Positions 20,571 through 32,304 of a DNA stretch of 64,000 nt are shown one piece after another (the first letter of the stretch is position 1; the number at the start of each line of letters is the position of its first letter). The notes beneath the pieces were generated by a model that was not told the DNA's origin, did not search any database, and was given only the letters and a program-made list of their open reading frames with translations. The position numbers and the translations under genes were made by a program. The stretch comes from Platerodrilus igneus (taxonomy: Eukaryota; Arthropoda; Insecta; Coleoptera; Lycidae), in NCBI GenBank assembly GCA_036346225.1, contig JARFIW010000999.1, positions 6,927,001 through 6,991,000 on the forward strand, read 5' to 3'.

Positions 20571-22149
20571 AAGAAATAGAAGTATGAAATTTTATATGTA
20601 GTGATTGTGCGACATGCCGAGTTGATCTAAAATATTTTCGTTTTGATAGCACTTCCGGTTGTACCGGAAGTTGATATTATCTTTGTTATTTTAAATGGAA
20701 CACCCTGTATATTTTGCATTTTAGATTCCACACAATTTTAACTTAAATTCCTTTAATAAATAATATCTCAATATTTTACCGTTTTGAGATATTTAGCTTT
20801 TTATGTTTTTGTAAAAACTGATATACTTTCTTGACAATAATGTACATTTAAACTTACAGTTTAGAAACCAATTATTAGCAGATATACTATTCAAATGTTT
20901 GATACACATTTAAATGTATTTGTTTCCATTCAACACCATACGAGGTGTCCGCCATTTTTACTTAAAGTTTCTTACATAAAAATCTGAAAAGTCAATTTTC
21001 TAAATGGAACACCCTGTATATTTTGCATTTTAGATTCTACACAAAATTTTAAGTTAAATTCCTTTAATAAGTAATATCTCAATATTTTACCGTTTTCGAG
21101 ATATTTAGCTTTTATGTTTTTTGTAAAAACTGATATACTTTCTTGACAATAATGTACATTTAAATTTACAGTTTAGAAACCAATTATTAGCAGATATTCT
21201 TTTATTCTTTTTCAACCTTTATTAAAGTCTCCTACGAACATAATGCTGATATTTATTTTTATTATCGTAGTAGAACCACTTAATGTCATTAAAATCAAAT
21301 AACTTAAAGACAGTTGAACTTCAGAATAGGACTTGTTACATAAGGTTGCCTTGAAATGATTGAACAATTTAAAAATATCAAAATATACGGGTGTTCCATT
21401 TAGAAAAATTGACTTTTCAGATTTTTTATGCAAGAAACTTTAAGTAAAATGTCGGACACCTCGTATGGTGTTGAATGGAAACAAATACATTTTAATGTTT
21501 ATCATACATTTGAATAGTATATCTGCTAATAATTGGTTTCTAAACTGTAAATTTAAATGTACATTATTGTCAAGAAAGTATATCAGTTTTTACAAAAAAA
21601 CATAAAAGCTAAATATCTCGAAAACGGTAAAATATTGAGATATTACTTATTAAAGGAATTTAACTTAAAATTTTGTGTAGAATCTAAAATGCAAAATATA
21701 CAGGGTGTTCCATTTAGAAAAATTGACTTTTCAGATTTTTATGTAAGAAACTTTAAGTAAAATGGCGGACACCTCGTATGGTGTTGAATGGAAACAAATA
21801 CATTTAAATGTGTATCAAACATTTGAATAGTATATCTGCTAATAATTGGTTTCTAAACTGTAAGTTTAAATGTACATTATTGTCAAGAAAGTATATCAGT
21901 TTTTACAAAAAACATAAAAGCTAAATATCTCGAAACGGTAAAATATTGAGATATTATTTATTAAAGGAATTTAAGTTAAAATTGTGTGTGGAATCTAAAA
22001 TGCAAAAATATACAGGGTGTTCCATTTAAAATAACAAAGATAATATCAACTTCCGGTACAACCGGAAGTGCTATCAAAACGAAAATATTTTAGATCAACT
22101 CGGCATGTCGCACAATCACTACATATAAAATTTCATACTTCTATCTCTT
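20571..22149. mobile_element. Palindromic non-autonomous element E2 inserted in the left TIR of E1
   Basis: E2 is a long inverted repeat. The left arm runs from 20571 to about 21205, the right arm from about 21388 to 22149, with a unique centre of about 180 bp. Each arm starts with AAGA(A/G)ATAGAAG and has about 125 bp of outer sequence containing the small palindrome cttccggt/accggaag. The arms then contain 310-bp units beginning TACAGGGTGTTCCATTT (starts near 22011, 21701 and 21388 on one side; 20694 and 21004 inverted on the other). GTAC flanks both ends (20567-20570 and 22150-22153). This reads equally well as a 4-bp GTAC duplication or as a TA duplication with CAAGA...TCTTG ends. No coding capacity. 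Confidence 0.85.
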
Positions 22150-22289
22150 GTACAGTATTGCCCGAAATAAACAGTACTGAAACTAAGTTGGCGGTGTTTT
22201 TATGCGTGCGCTGTCACACTCAAGTTAGCTAGTATAGACCTGTCAAGTAAACCTCAAACAAGTAATTAGTAGGGCCTAATTGTTAAAAA

Positions 22290-23399
22290 TGGTGTTAAGT
22301 ACAGAGGAGAAAGTGTTTCTGGTAGAGCATTATTTTCGTTCATACGGAATCGGCCGACGTAATGGTGCAAGTTTGCTATACGTGTCTGATCAATTCACAC
22401 AAAGGTTTAATAAACGTTCTTCAAGTAATGCTGTAATTTTGAAGGTTATTGAAAAGTTTAGAAATACAGGTAGTGTATTGTGCCAACGAAAAGGAAACTC
22501 GGGCGTCCCAGGACAGTTAACAACAACAATAACCATGAACGTGTTTTGAGCAAATCTTAGAAAATCCGAAAGTCAGCCAGGCAAGGACAGCGTTACAACT
22601 TGATTTAAAAGAACTTCCTTTCAAAGAATCCTGAAGGAGCTGGGTACATTTTCGTATGTGATTCAGGTACATCAACAACTACATCCTCGGGATTATCGCA
22701 GTAGAGTGGAATATTGCGCCAGAATTCTCGCGTTACAGTATGAAAATCCTGAATTTTTGAAAAATGTTTGGTTTTCAGGACGAAGCACATTTTCACTTGT
22801 CAGGCTATGTGAATCGTCGCACAAATCGATTTCTGGGCTTTGCCAGACCCGATGAGGTTCAAGAGGTTCCTTTACATAGTGAAAAAGTGAGTGTCTGGTG
22901 TGCTGTTTCCGGACACGGAATCATTGGTCCGTACTTTATCGAAGAGAATGGTAGGCAAGTCACACTTAATCAACAGAGGTACAGACAAATTTTAACACGA
23001 TTTATCCCTGATCTACGTCAATTCTGTCGTGCACGTAACTTGGCATTTGAAACCAATTTTTTCAGCAGGACGGGGCAACTTGCCATACTGCTGCCGCAAT
23101 TCGTCAATTTCTTCAAGAACATTTTCCAAGCAAATTCATATCACGATTTACTGACTTCCTTATCCTTCACATTCTCCAGACCTCACACCTCCAGACGCAT
23201 ACATTTGGGGCATGGCTAAAATGCAGTTTTCAAACGGGCACCACAAACCATCGATGAATTAAAGGATGCCGTTAGAGTCTTCTTCGCAGCCCTGAGACAA
23301 CCCTTATTCAATAACATGACCAGAAACTTAGAACATCGTTATGAAGTCTGTCTCGAACGAGGAGGTGCACATTTAGAACATATAATAAAGTGTCAATAA
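22290..23399 (+). pseudogene. Tc1/mariner (IS630 superfamily) transposase of E1
   Basis: DNA-cutting and joining enzyme for E1, in three frames. The N-terminal helix-turn-helix part starts at MVLSTEEKVFLVEHYFRSYG (22290) and reaches a stop near 22547. The catalytic domain reads DEAHFHLSGYVNRRTNRF with the first Asp (about 22779), VPLHSEKVSVWCAVSGHGI, then after a frame change QQDGATCHTAAAI with the second Asp (about 23067). HSPDLTPPDAYIWG carries the third Asp (about 23190). The C-terminal end is ELKDAVRVFF and HLEHIIKCQ. Spacing between the second and third Asp is about 40 residues in the shifted reading. Homopolymer changes such as gaaaccaattttttcag make it non-functional. Confidence 0.85.
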
Positions 23400-23512
23400 T
23401 ATGTATTTTTTAAATATACAAAACAATTACAATTTCAGTACTGTTTATTTCGGGCAATACTGTACTTTCTGAAAAATATCTAATGCACGGTCGTCGTGAA
23501 AAGCCCTGTATA

Positions 23513-25140
23513 TATTATCTGCAGAGCGAGTGTTTTGATTATGAAACGTTTTGGGAGTGGTGTAGTTGGTTCGGTATCTATAGAATAAAATTAAAGTTTC
23601 ATATATAAATATTTCAAAATAAGTAAGTATCACGAGCCTTTTAAACAAGGGTTTACATTGAGTATTCTTTTCAGCTTTACATATGACCCGAATTGCACGC
23701 TTTTGAAGTTTAAAAATAGTTGATGTATTTCCTGAGGTATTACCCCTGAAGGCAAATACCATATCTCAATCTTGAATCAAATAAGGCATGGTATACACTT
23801 AATGAGGTTGTCTCAGTTAAGTGCCCGGATACAGATTTTATAGCATAGCAAGCTGATGTTAGTTTATAGGCAAGACTATTGGTGTGCCGAGACCAGTTCA
23901 AACCCGGGTCAATTATCAAGCCCAAATATGGAGTTGAGGTTACAGTATTGAGGGAAAAATCATTTAAAATACCATCAATCAAATCATACCTTTGAATGTA
24001 ATCATGCAAGTCTTTTTAGTATTTATTTGAAGTCTGTTGATTATGAACCAGTTGAGCATACATTTCATATCAGCAGAAATATGCCGCTTAATTGTTGTTA
24101 TTGAACAAGATTCCCAATTCATACTTATATCATCAGCAAACAAAGTACAATTTGCATATGAAGTTGAATATATAAAATCATTAATAAAAATTAGGAATAA
24201 AATAGGGCCCAGTACAGAGCCTTGAGGAACATCTAAATGTGAAACTTGCTTGCTACAAGTCTGATCAACTTGAATTCGTACAGATTGTGATTTGCCTCCC
24301 AAGTATGATTTAAACCAATTGTTTGCAACTCCTCGAATTCCATAAAAGTCCAATTTAGACAAAAGAATGTCGTGATGAACAGATTCAAATGTCTTATTAA
24401 TATCTACAAAAAGTGCGGCAGACAATGAATGTTTTTTATTTAGTACTGAGTACACAGTGTTTAAGAAATTATATAAGATATCTATCTGTTGTTGATTTAT
24501 TAGCCCAAAAACCAAATTGAGCAGATGAAAGAATTTTGAATTTTACTACAAAGTTAACAATTCTGGTTTTTACTAATGTTTCGATCAACTTAGAGAACAC
24601 TGATAGTAATGAAATGGGCCTATAATTGTTCACCTCAAAGGAACCCCCTTTATGTAGCGGAATGACAATAGTGTGTTTGAGGCATTCTGGAAAAATGCCC
24701 GATTGGAAAGATTCATTAATCAGATCAGAAAGATATTTAAATATATCATAGGTAGTTCAACTAATATTTTTGCTGGGATGTTGTCATCACCTGCACAATG
24801 TTTATTTTTAAGAGATTTCAGCACTTCTATAAGTTCAAACTCATCAGTAGGGAAGAACATAAAATTGTGAATATTGGATTACCCATGTTTTTGTAGGAAA
24901 TCTATTGCTATAGATGTTGGCGTTTTATTGTTTGCTACAAGTTTGGACGCAACTGTTACAAAATGTTTGTTTAATAGTTCGGCTACATTTTCAGCTGAAC
25001 AGTTATGCAATTTAATGTTTTGGCTTGAGGAGCCACCCCTTCCCGTTATTTCATTTACTATTTTCCACGATTCCTTTTGTTTGTTCTTAGACAGTTTTAT
25101 ACGGTTTGCTATACAGATAGCCTTAACTAGTGATATAACG
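23513..25140 (-). pseudogene. Reverse transcriptase of LINE-1
   Basis: Reading on the - strand: [20 protein letters not shown] (start of the linker), PAKILVELP, FPECLKHTIVIPLHKGG, NYRPISLLSVFSKLIETLV, SSAQFGF, AALFVDINKTFESVHHDIL (the usual Asp-Lys-Ala-Phe-Asp reads INKTFES, so the catalytic Asp-containing box is altered), DVPQGSVLGPILFLIFINDF, TLFADDISMNW with the catalytic pair (about 24120) and LGLIIDPGLNWSRH. The C-terminal LFDSRLRYGICLQG and FQKRAIRVIC follow. Stops and shifts occur near 24515, 24005 and 23760. Motifs place it in the CR1/Jockey assemblage. Confidence 0.85.
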
Positions 25141-26114
25141 TATTTAAACCCTGATAAGATAAACAACTTTATTTCATCAGTCTATAAAGAAAATTCGTCG
25201 ACTTTGCCAGTTTTATCTGGGGTTCCTCAAGGTTCCATTCTTGGACCCATTCTTTTTTCTCTTTATACATCTGACATTTTAAAGTCTGTTGGGAATTGTA
25301 AAATTCAAGCTTATGCTGATGATACACATCTTTATTATAGTTTTCCTAGTTGCGATATGTTAAATGCTCAAGAGCGAATTGATGAAGATTTAAAACTTCT
25401 TAGTTCTTTGTCGAAGGCTCATAATCTGATGCTTAATTCTCAAAATCTAAATTAATAATCTTCTGTCACAACAGCATATACGACACTGTAGCTTTAAATA
25501 TAATTATACACATTGATAATGCCCCTTTATCTGTCGTTAATTCTTCTAGAATTCTTGGAGTTACTTTGGGCAATAACTTTAAGTTTCATTCACACGTGGC
25601 TAAAGTGATTATTAAAGCGTACTCTTCTCTTAAATTACTCTATGCCTCGCGTCATTTTTTAACTTTTAAATTAAGATTAATTTTAGTTGAATCTTTGGTT
25701 TTGTCTCATCTAAATTATTGCGATATTGTTTATGGCCCTTGTCTCGATAGCATTCATAAAAAAAGGATTCAAATACTGCAAAATTCTTGTTGTCGTTTTG
25801 TGTTCGGTCTTAGAAAGTTCAATCATATTTCCGCTAAGATTAATGAACTCAAATGGTTAAAAATGGATGATCGTAGAACCCTTCACCTTGGCTGTTTCGT
25901 TTTTAAGTTGCTATTTGAAGCATCCTCGGTTACATTAAAGAATAAGTTAGTTCCTAGATCTCTCGTTCACTCAGTAAATGTGAGATATAATGAACGTTTA
26001 ACTATGGCTCGACACAGTACTGCCATGTGTCAGAAATGTTTCACTTATAATGCAGTTAAGTTATTTAATTCTTTATCTTTCGATTATCGCTCTATTAGTT
26101 TCATAAAATTCTAA
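25134..26114 (+). pseudogene. LINE-2 reverse transcriptase, C-terminal half
   Basis: Reads [20 protein letters not shown], then [14 protein letters not shown] with the catalytic YADD (about 25305). After a frame change near 25450 come RILGVTLGNNFKFHSHV, LSHLNYCDIVYGPCL, RIQILQNSCCRFVFG and HSTAMCQKCFTYNAVKLFNS, ending at a stop at 26114. The 3' UTR follows to 26605. The RT motifs and the C-terminal pattern (RIQxxQNxCxRF) fit CR1-type LINEs; the clade is not certain. Confidence 0.8.
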
Positions 26115-26605
26115 TCTAAATTATACAGTAGCCTTTTGAACTAGCCCTGTTTTTATGTTACAGCGCAATACGCTAATTTCTGCATGCTCACTCATTGTAT
26201 ACCTTTTTATGCTCTTATAAACTTGCTATCTCATTTTTTTTCTAACTATAATTATCACTGTCTCATGGACAAGAGAATATGTATTACAAACTTCGTTAGC
26301 TTAGAAATAGTTTTTAATTATATAACTCAACTGGTTTGGGTTTATAATTTTTACTTTCCTTTTAGTACTTGTGTTTAGTTTTATTTATATGCCATCAGCC
26401 TATTCCGCTGTCTTTCTTTACTTTTAATATTTAGCTTCAGTAAAGGTTAAGTGTAAGAGTAGCTCACAGCTAAACTTCGCCTCTTCTGTGACCTATTTCA
26501 ACAACTTTATGGTTATCCAATTATTTATATTTTTTGTACTTTACTTGTTTGTATATCTTTTATGTTTCTGTAATAATTTGATGATAATAATAATAATAAA
26601 GACTA
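25134..26605 (+). mobile_element. 5'-truncated + strand LINE fragment (LINE-2)
   Basis: Begins abruptly inside an RT domain near 25134 and ends in a (gataataataataa) tail at about 26580-26605, typical of truncated LINEs. It lies in the opposite direction to LINE-1 and splits LINE-1 between KKIF (about 27262) and YVISLVKA (about 25140). It is a different family from LINE-1, with a YADD box. Confidence 0.75.
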
Positions 26606-26803
26606 TAATAAACAAGTTGAAAATGCAAGGCATTGTCGCAACGAACTTCCAAATGTAGACTTACTTTAAAACAATTTAAAGAAATTAAAATTATTATGTT
26701 GTAATAATTATAAGTATTCAGATAAAATACAAAAATTTATAAACAACAAAAGAGACATTTTAATATATTTTATTTTATTGAATAAATATTTTAAAAGCTA
26801 TAT

Positions 26804-26857
26804 ATATGTGTGTGTATGTATGTATGTATGTGTGTTTGTGTGTGTGTGTGTGTGTAA
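26804..26857. repeat. (TG)n / (TATG)n microsatellite
   Basis: Alternating tg repeats with tatg interruptions, about 54 bp. Confidence 0.95.
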
Positions 26858-26865
26858 ATAAGGGG

Positions 26866-27117
26866 GCATCATATTTCGATTCAGTTTTTCAGAGGATTCT
26901 AAATATGTATCGCACATTAATTTTGGACCTATTTGAAATTTTGATAAAATTAATTCCCGGGGGTCGGGTATCCGTGGTCAGATTTTGTGGGGTACCATAT
27001 TTCTACTCAGCTATGTTAGGGAGTCCAAATATGTATCGCACATTAATTTTGGACCTATTTGAAATTTTAATTTTTCCGACGGAATATCGCGGGGGCACGG
27101 CGTCCCCGTGGCCCGAT
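26866..27117. repeat. Tandem duplication, period 126 bp
   Basis: catcatatttcgattcag at 26868 and taccatatttctactcag at about 26993 start two related units. The block aaatatgtatcgcacatt recurs at 26901 and 27027 with exactly 126-bp spacing, followed by about 30 identical bases. The second half of each unit diverges (cccgggggtcggg against cgcgggggcacgg). Confidence 0.8.
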
Positions 27118-27261
27118 TTCAACTGACATCAAAACTTAAGCTCAGGACACCGAGCTGAATCGATTGATGTATCACACATTGATGTCCGACCATTAGAAAG
27201 GCATCGGACGGACAGACAGACGGACGACAAATCGATTTCATAAACGAACGAAGTTCGTTGA

Positions 27262-28051
27262 AAAAAATAAAATATCTTTTTATATGCTCGATAATAAGCG
27301 TTTATGAAATTTTCATTTGAGAAATATTCACATAGCATATGCAGTGTTTTTTATTTCTACCAGCAATCTTGATGCCTGTAGTTAACCAGTTTTTACATTT
27401 TTGTTTACTTTTGACACGAGGAAAAGATGTTTCAAATGCTGATGAGATATTTGTGAGTAATGTTTGAAATCTAATATTTAAGTCACCGCTGGTAGAATGA
27501 GTATCTATCTGGGAACATAAATCGGAGAATGTTTTTTTATTTTTTTTACTAAAAGCTCGCAGATAAAAGTCCTTTCGAGTGCTTGGTACAATTAGGGAAG
27601 ATTTGAAATAGACAAATTCATGGTCTGAGAGATCGTTATATATTGTAATAGCCGAGGTAGTTAAGGAGGGATTTAAATTAGTTATTATATAGTCAATACG
27701 GGAGCTTGAGTTGCTTGTAATTCTAGTAACCTGATGTACTAGCATTGACATGTTGTATAAATTAAAAATACGTTATAGCTTGATTGTATTATTATCGTTG
27801 ATGTTGTTATAATTGATGCTGAAATCACCTGAAAAAATGACAGCACCATGATTCGTAACTACTGTCAGTAATGAATCCATTGAGTCAAAGAAGTAATCAA
27901 TGTTTCCAGCGGGAGACCGGTAGATACATATGATATGGACATTATTTATTCTACTAAAAATATGGGAAAATTCAAAGTTAATTTCTTCACGCAAAAAATA
28001 GAAGGTGGAATAGAAAATTGGTCCTCCATCTGAAGTAGCAGAATTTTTCAA
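27262..28051 (-). pseudogene. LINE-1 endonuclease, 5'-truncated
   Basis: Apurinic-type endonuclease of LINE-1. It starts inside the domain with a GG-containing strand and reads HIICIYRSPAGNIDYFFDSM, AVIFSGDFSINY (about 27835; the GDFN motif has Ser), then SSSRIDYIITNL and NDLSDHEFVYFKSS with the catalytic SDH (about 27630). The downstream linker has WLTTGIKIAGRNKKHCICYV and FINAYYRAYKKIF. A frame change occurs near 27765. It is cut at about 27262 by the inserted block. Confidence 0.82.
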
Positions 28052-28060
28052 AACCGAAAA

Positions 28061-28972
28061 TCCTTAGTACTCAAGAAATGTGCAGTCATTGTGAACCACC
28101 TGGAATATTGTAAATAAAAAATCTTACGTACTTACTAATTGTTAGGTTGCAATCAACAAATATGTTGGAAATTCTTAACATCTAGTTACCATTTAAGTTA
28201 AATGCTTCTGTCGTTTCATACGACTACATAAGAATTCTGTTTAACTTACTTGGCAAACTTGGTTACAGTAATCAATGTTAAATCTCATCTATTAACAAGT
28301 AATTTTTGCCATGTCGTTGATTTACAACAAGAGTGCAAAACAACCTGATATAAAAATTGCAGTTTTACTAAACAATTTATGTGTAAGCATATTATGCTAC
28401 AGCACCATTTTTATTATCAATATTTCATATCACACTGACACCATCTATAAAGTCATACAATTTTAAAAATGTTTAGAAATGTCTAAAATAAATTATATAG
28501 CATACAACAGTATGAACAGAATGCGTAAAGGCAACATTGTTGGGCTTCAAGTCAATTAAAACAGAATGCTACTTCCAAATATTAGACTAATTTTCATTTT
28601 ATACTATTAATATATTTTATGAAAATTATTAAAGTAATTTGTAGACCAGCATTCGTCTGATAATTGCTTTTAATTGACTGCAATTAAATTAAAACCAGGC
28701 TGTGCTAATACTTTGCAATTATTTAAATTATCTAGTAAAGCAAATCTTTCTTATTACAAATTATTACGGCTTACATAATAAACACGCCTTTTAAAAATTT
28801 AAAACAATTTGTTGTAGTATACAATTATATCTGAAGCACTTGTTACCTAGTTTCAACAGAGTACACATCATTAAAAATGTATAACTATAGCAAATTCTAC
28901 GTAAGGAATAAGAACTACTTTAAATAGAAGTTTAAAATTTAAAGTGGCACTTGTTTTTGTGCAATATCAAAC
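28061..28972. other. Upstream region of the odorant receptor gene
   Basis: AT-rich, no open frame or repeat recognised. It would contain the promoter of the receptor gene; no motif is distinctive enough to name. Confidence 0.3.
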
Positions 28973-29870
28973 ATGTCAGCAACAGACTATTTTCAATTAA
29001 ATTTGAAAATCTTAAAAATTGCAGGGCTGTGGGTTCCTGACAAAACGGGCAACCATTTTTATTATATGGTTAATACAATAATTATTTGCCATTCTGTAAT
29101 ATTCTTCACACCAATGGAATTATTTGCTTTTAAAAATACTTATAACAACTTGGATACAATGATGAAAAATATAAGTGTTGGTGGTACGCATGCTTTAGCA
29201 ATTGTTAAAATTATTGTGTGGTTTCGACGACGTAAAGAAATTGTCAATATAATGAACACACTCGAAGCAAAAGCACATAATTATGAAGCTCTTGACAAGT
29301 TTCAGCCTCAACTAATAATTAAACAAGAAAAATATCTCAAGAACATAACAACAATTGCATTTCTTATCTTAGCAATTGCAGTTTCAGTTTCGGCATTTAT
29401 AGCGGCAATCTGGATACTTTTAACAGATTATGAACAATATGAAAATATGGATTATAATGAGGAAACAAATACAACAACATTTAAATATACACAACCATTG
29501 CCCTACTATGTTATAATGCCATTTACCTACGACTCTTCAAAATCACAATTTGCACTTTCGCTCGTATATAACTGCTTTCCTTCTTTTCATTTTGCATGGA
29601 TTATTATTGGTAAATTTTAAAATAAAATGTCAATCTATATTACTTAATAATGTTTGCTTTTTAAGGTATCGACACAATTTTCACAACTATATTAAGTTAT
29701 ATAAGCGTACATTTAAGAATTTTACAAGGGGCATTTAAAACTATACGTCCAAGATGCTTAAAAACTTTGCAATTAAAATACAGACCATTATTACACGAAC
29801 CTGAAGAAGTCGACGCAGTAATGATTAAAGAAATGAATAAGAGCATACAACATCTGCAAGTAATACTGAG
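28973..29870 (+). CDS. Insect odorant receptor (7tm_6 family), first two exons only
   Basis: Exon 1 is 28973-29609 (213 codons, start ATG in tcaaacATG). It is spliced at G|gtaaat to exon 2 at 29666-29870, after the acceptor ttttaag; the join is in frame (WIII-G-IDTIFTTIL). A donor gtataaat follows 29870. The protein so far is about 280 residues of the usual 380-420. Hydrophobic segments: about residues 31-53 (MVNTIIICHSVIFFTPMEL), 65-85 (VGGTHALAIVKIIVWF), 124-150 (TIAFLILAIAVSVSAFIAAI) and 187-235, which spans the splice. Insect ORs are inverted seven-helix, ligand-gated channels that work with the co-receptor Orco in olfactory neurons. The C-terminal exons with the most conserved region were not found in the window. 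LINE-3 begins in the following intron. No coding break is seen. Confidence 0.82.
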
Positions 29871-30365
29871 GTATAAATTTTAATTTTAACCATCTGCATT
29901 CAATTTAAAACACCTGCCACACAAAGTCTAAAAACACATTTTAACATTTGTTTTTCTAAATACCAACTAGTGAGTATTAATAACACCAGGGTATCTAAAT
30001 ACATTCGAATTCAGTTTCACGATAGTAACTGTGGACATAGGAACGATAGAAACACTCCATTTCATTAGTCAATTTGCTTTAAATGCGCTAACATTTATAC
30101 ATGACCAGTATAAAGATTAAACATTTGAAATTTAAAACAATATTTTCATTCACAAAAAAAATATTATTATACTTCCAAAAATATGTATTTATTATTTCTT
30201 TCTGAAATGAAAAAGGTGTAATTTTTTTTTCATCCAGCATATACAAAAAGAATCATATTAACCCTAAAAATATGACTGAACTTAATCTTTATAGTCCCTA
30301 GGACCGCTAAACTCATAACAACACGATTTTGTAGTTTTTCATAATCTAGACAATTTTGACTATCG
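29871..30365. other. Intron sequence after OR exon 2, nothing recognised
   Basis: AT-rich. No further OR exon recognised before the LINE-3 3' end at 30366. Confidence 0.35.
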
Positions 30366-30621
30366 TTTTTTTTTATTTATTTGAACCCATATATACATGG
30401 TAGTGGCAGAGACAAGCAATATAACAAACAATATAACATACAGTGTATGACAGTGTTAAAAGTCTTAAAATAATTACAATAAAATATATTATAGTCATAA
30501 CCAATAAAAATTAACCAATAATAATGATTAACAAAGTATCTGACATAATAGGTCTACTTGACAGACTCATCATTCAAAAACTCCTCCACCGTGTAATAAC
30601 ACCGGTCACGCAGCAAGGCTA

Positions 30622-32304
30622 TTATCGACAATTTAAAACTATGAGTACTCTTAGAGTTTTTAATGCTCCACGAAGTTTGTTATAGAGAGTTGGTGCCATA
30701 AAAAGTATTGATTTATAAACCTGGGTTGAAGAAGGTGTAATTTTGTAGATATCTCTTGAATTTTTTGTAATGTGTGAAGAATTAGTGTTGGCACTATTAT
30801 ATTTAAGAGTATTTTTACGGAAGAGCAGCAACATATCCAAAATGAATAAGGAGGAATATGTGAGAACTTTCAGTCGTTTAAAGAGCGGCCTGCAGTGTTC
30901 ATGTCTTGGTTTATGGCAAATAATACGGATAGCCCGTTTTTGCAATCTGAAGATGAGAGACATCTTTTCCAGTGTGGTATATCCCCAAAAGGGTATACCA
31001 TACCGCAGCCTGGATTCAAACAAGGCATAATACACTTTAAGGGCAGAGTCAACTGCTAGTTCCGTGGATATAGTTCTCAGTACATAACACGCTGATGCTA
31101 AGTTAGCGGCAAGCAAGGATATATGATCTGACCAAGTTAAGCCATGGTCGATAGTTAAACCTAAGAATTTAATATTAGTGACAATATTTAGTGATAAATT
31201 GTCTAATATACTTATAGTTTCAGAGGTGACTTGAGGTTTGAAAATTATACAGCAAGTTTTTTTAGTGTTTATAGAGACTTTGTTTATTTTAAACCAATTT
31301 TGAGTAGAAACAAGATCCGACGAAATGCAATTGTGAAGTATAGGTGCAGAAGAGGAGTCCCAATACACAGTAATATCATCGGCAAATAGTGTACATGAAT
31401 CATATTTAACAAAAGATGTAAAGTCATTAATATAAAGTAAGAATAATAAGGGTCCCAAAACAGAACCCTGGGGAACTCCTAAATTTACACGTACCATATT
31501 TGATACAATTGTTTTACGTTGACTAGAGAGTTTAACGGATTGAGTTCTGTTCTCTAAGTAAGATTTAAGCCATGAATTTGCCACCCCTCTAATACCATAA
31601 TGGTCAAGTTTATTTAAAAGAATGCTATGATGCACGCAATCAAAAGCTTTACTAATGTCTACAAATACAGCAGCAGATGAAGACTTTCTTCTATTCAACG
31701 TTGTATAGAGACCCACTAAAAATTGATGTATAGCATCTGCTGTGGATTTGTTGGAACGAAAACCAAACTGATTAAAATTTAGAATATCAAATTTGTTAAC
31801 AAATCTGGTAATACTTTCCTTTATAAGCGTTTCTAATAATTTAGAGAAGGGTGAGAGTAAAAAGATTGGTCTAAAGTTATTAAGCGTGTTGGCTCCTCCC
31901 TTATGTAACGGGATGATAATAGCATGTTTCAAACATGAGGGAAATATTCCATTCAGAAAAGAATCGTTTATAAGCTTAGTAAGGTATTGTATAACATGAA
32001 GCGGAAGAAGTAATAAAATTTTAGCTGAGACATTATCAATTCCTACTGTATTTTTATTTTTAAAAGCTTGTAGGACCCTAACTACTTCGTGCTGATCGGT
32101 AGGGTAAAGGAAGAGACTATTACGATTTCCATCCTTATGTTTACGCAAAAACTCAATTGCATCAGTAGCCAAAGAATTGTTCTCTAAGACCAACTCACTT
32201 GCTACCTTAGCAAAATGTACATTTAAGGTGTTTGCGATATCATCCACGTGACAATTCTCAAGCATAATGTCTTTTTTCTGAGTATTTAATCTATTAGTCT
32301 TCAT
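30622..32304 (-). pseudogene. Reverse transcriptase of LINE-3 (long open frame, 560 codons)
   Basis: RT part of ORF2, open from 32304 to a stop at 30622. Motifs in order: KNKNTVGIDNVSAKILLLLP, FPSCLKHAIIIPLHKGG, NNFRPIFLLSPFSKLLETLI, FNQFGFRSNKSTADAIHQF, AAVFVDISKAFDCVHHSIL with the first catalytic Asp, LGVPQGSVLGPLLFLLYIND, TLFADDITVYWDSSS with the catalytic pair (about 31400-31360), and IKFLGLTIDHGLTWSDH. The C-terminal part has LFESRLRYGIPFWG and LQKRAIRIICHKPRH. The domain looks intact; the upstream endonuclease part is in other frames. The enzyme would copy LINE RNA onto nicked DNA. Confidence 0.9.

Larger units (their letters stand above)
20522..23510 (+). mobile_element. Tc1/mariner-type transposon E1 with 78-bp terminal inverted repeats
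   Basis: The right terminal repeat is 23433-23510. The left one is split into 20522-20570 and 22154-22182 by E2; joined, the two ends are reverse complements with no mismatch over 78 bp. Ends begin TACAGGGC, and the element sits between TA dinucleotides. Without E2 it is about 1.4 kb, the usual size for the superfamily. It carries a transposase at about 22290-23399 on the + strand. It inserted into the C-terminal coding region of LINE-1. Confidence 0.9.
26606..27261. other. Repeat-rich insert between LINE-2 and the LINE-1 endonuclease
   Basis: Not part of either LINE reading. It contains a TG microsatellite (26804-26857), a 126-bp tandem duplication (26866 onward), a segment rich in acggacagacagacgg, and a small palindrome cgaacgaagttcgttg at about 27245-27260. 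No open frame of note. Possibly a separate non-autonomous element; class unknown. Confidence 0.4.
20170..28060 (-). mobile_element. - strand CR1/Jockey-like LINE (LINE-1), split by nested insertions
   Basis: Its pieces are endonuclease 27262-28051, RT 23513-25140 and the C-terminal end with 3' UTR 20170-20519. The 3' end is placed at about 20170, because tttatttt.tacccat....atggtag there matches the 3' end of LINE-3 (30366). The 5' end is cut off inside the endonuclease near 28060. Interruptions are the Tc1/mariner element E1 (20522-23510) and a block from about 25135 to 27261 holding a + strand LINE fragment and other repeats. Protein similarity to LINE-3 is clear across the whole length but divergent. 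Confidence 0.85.
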
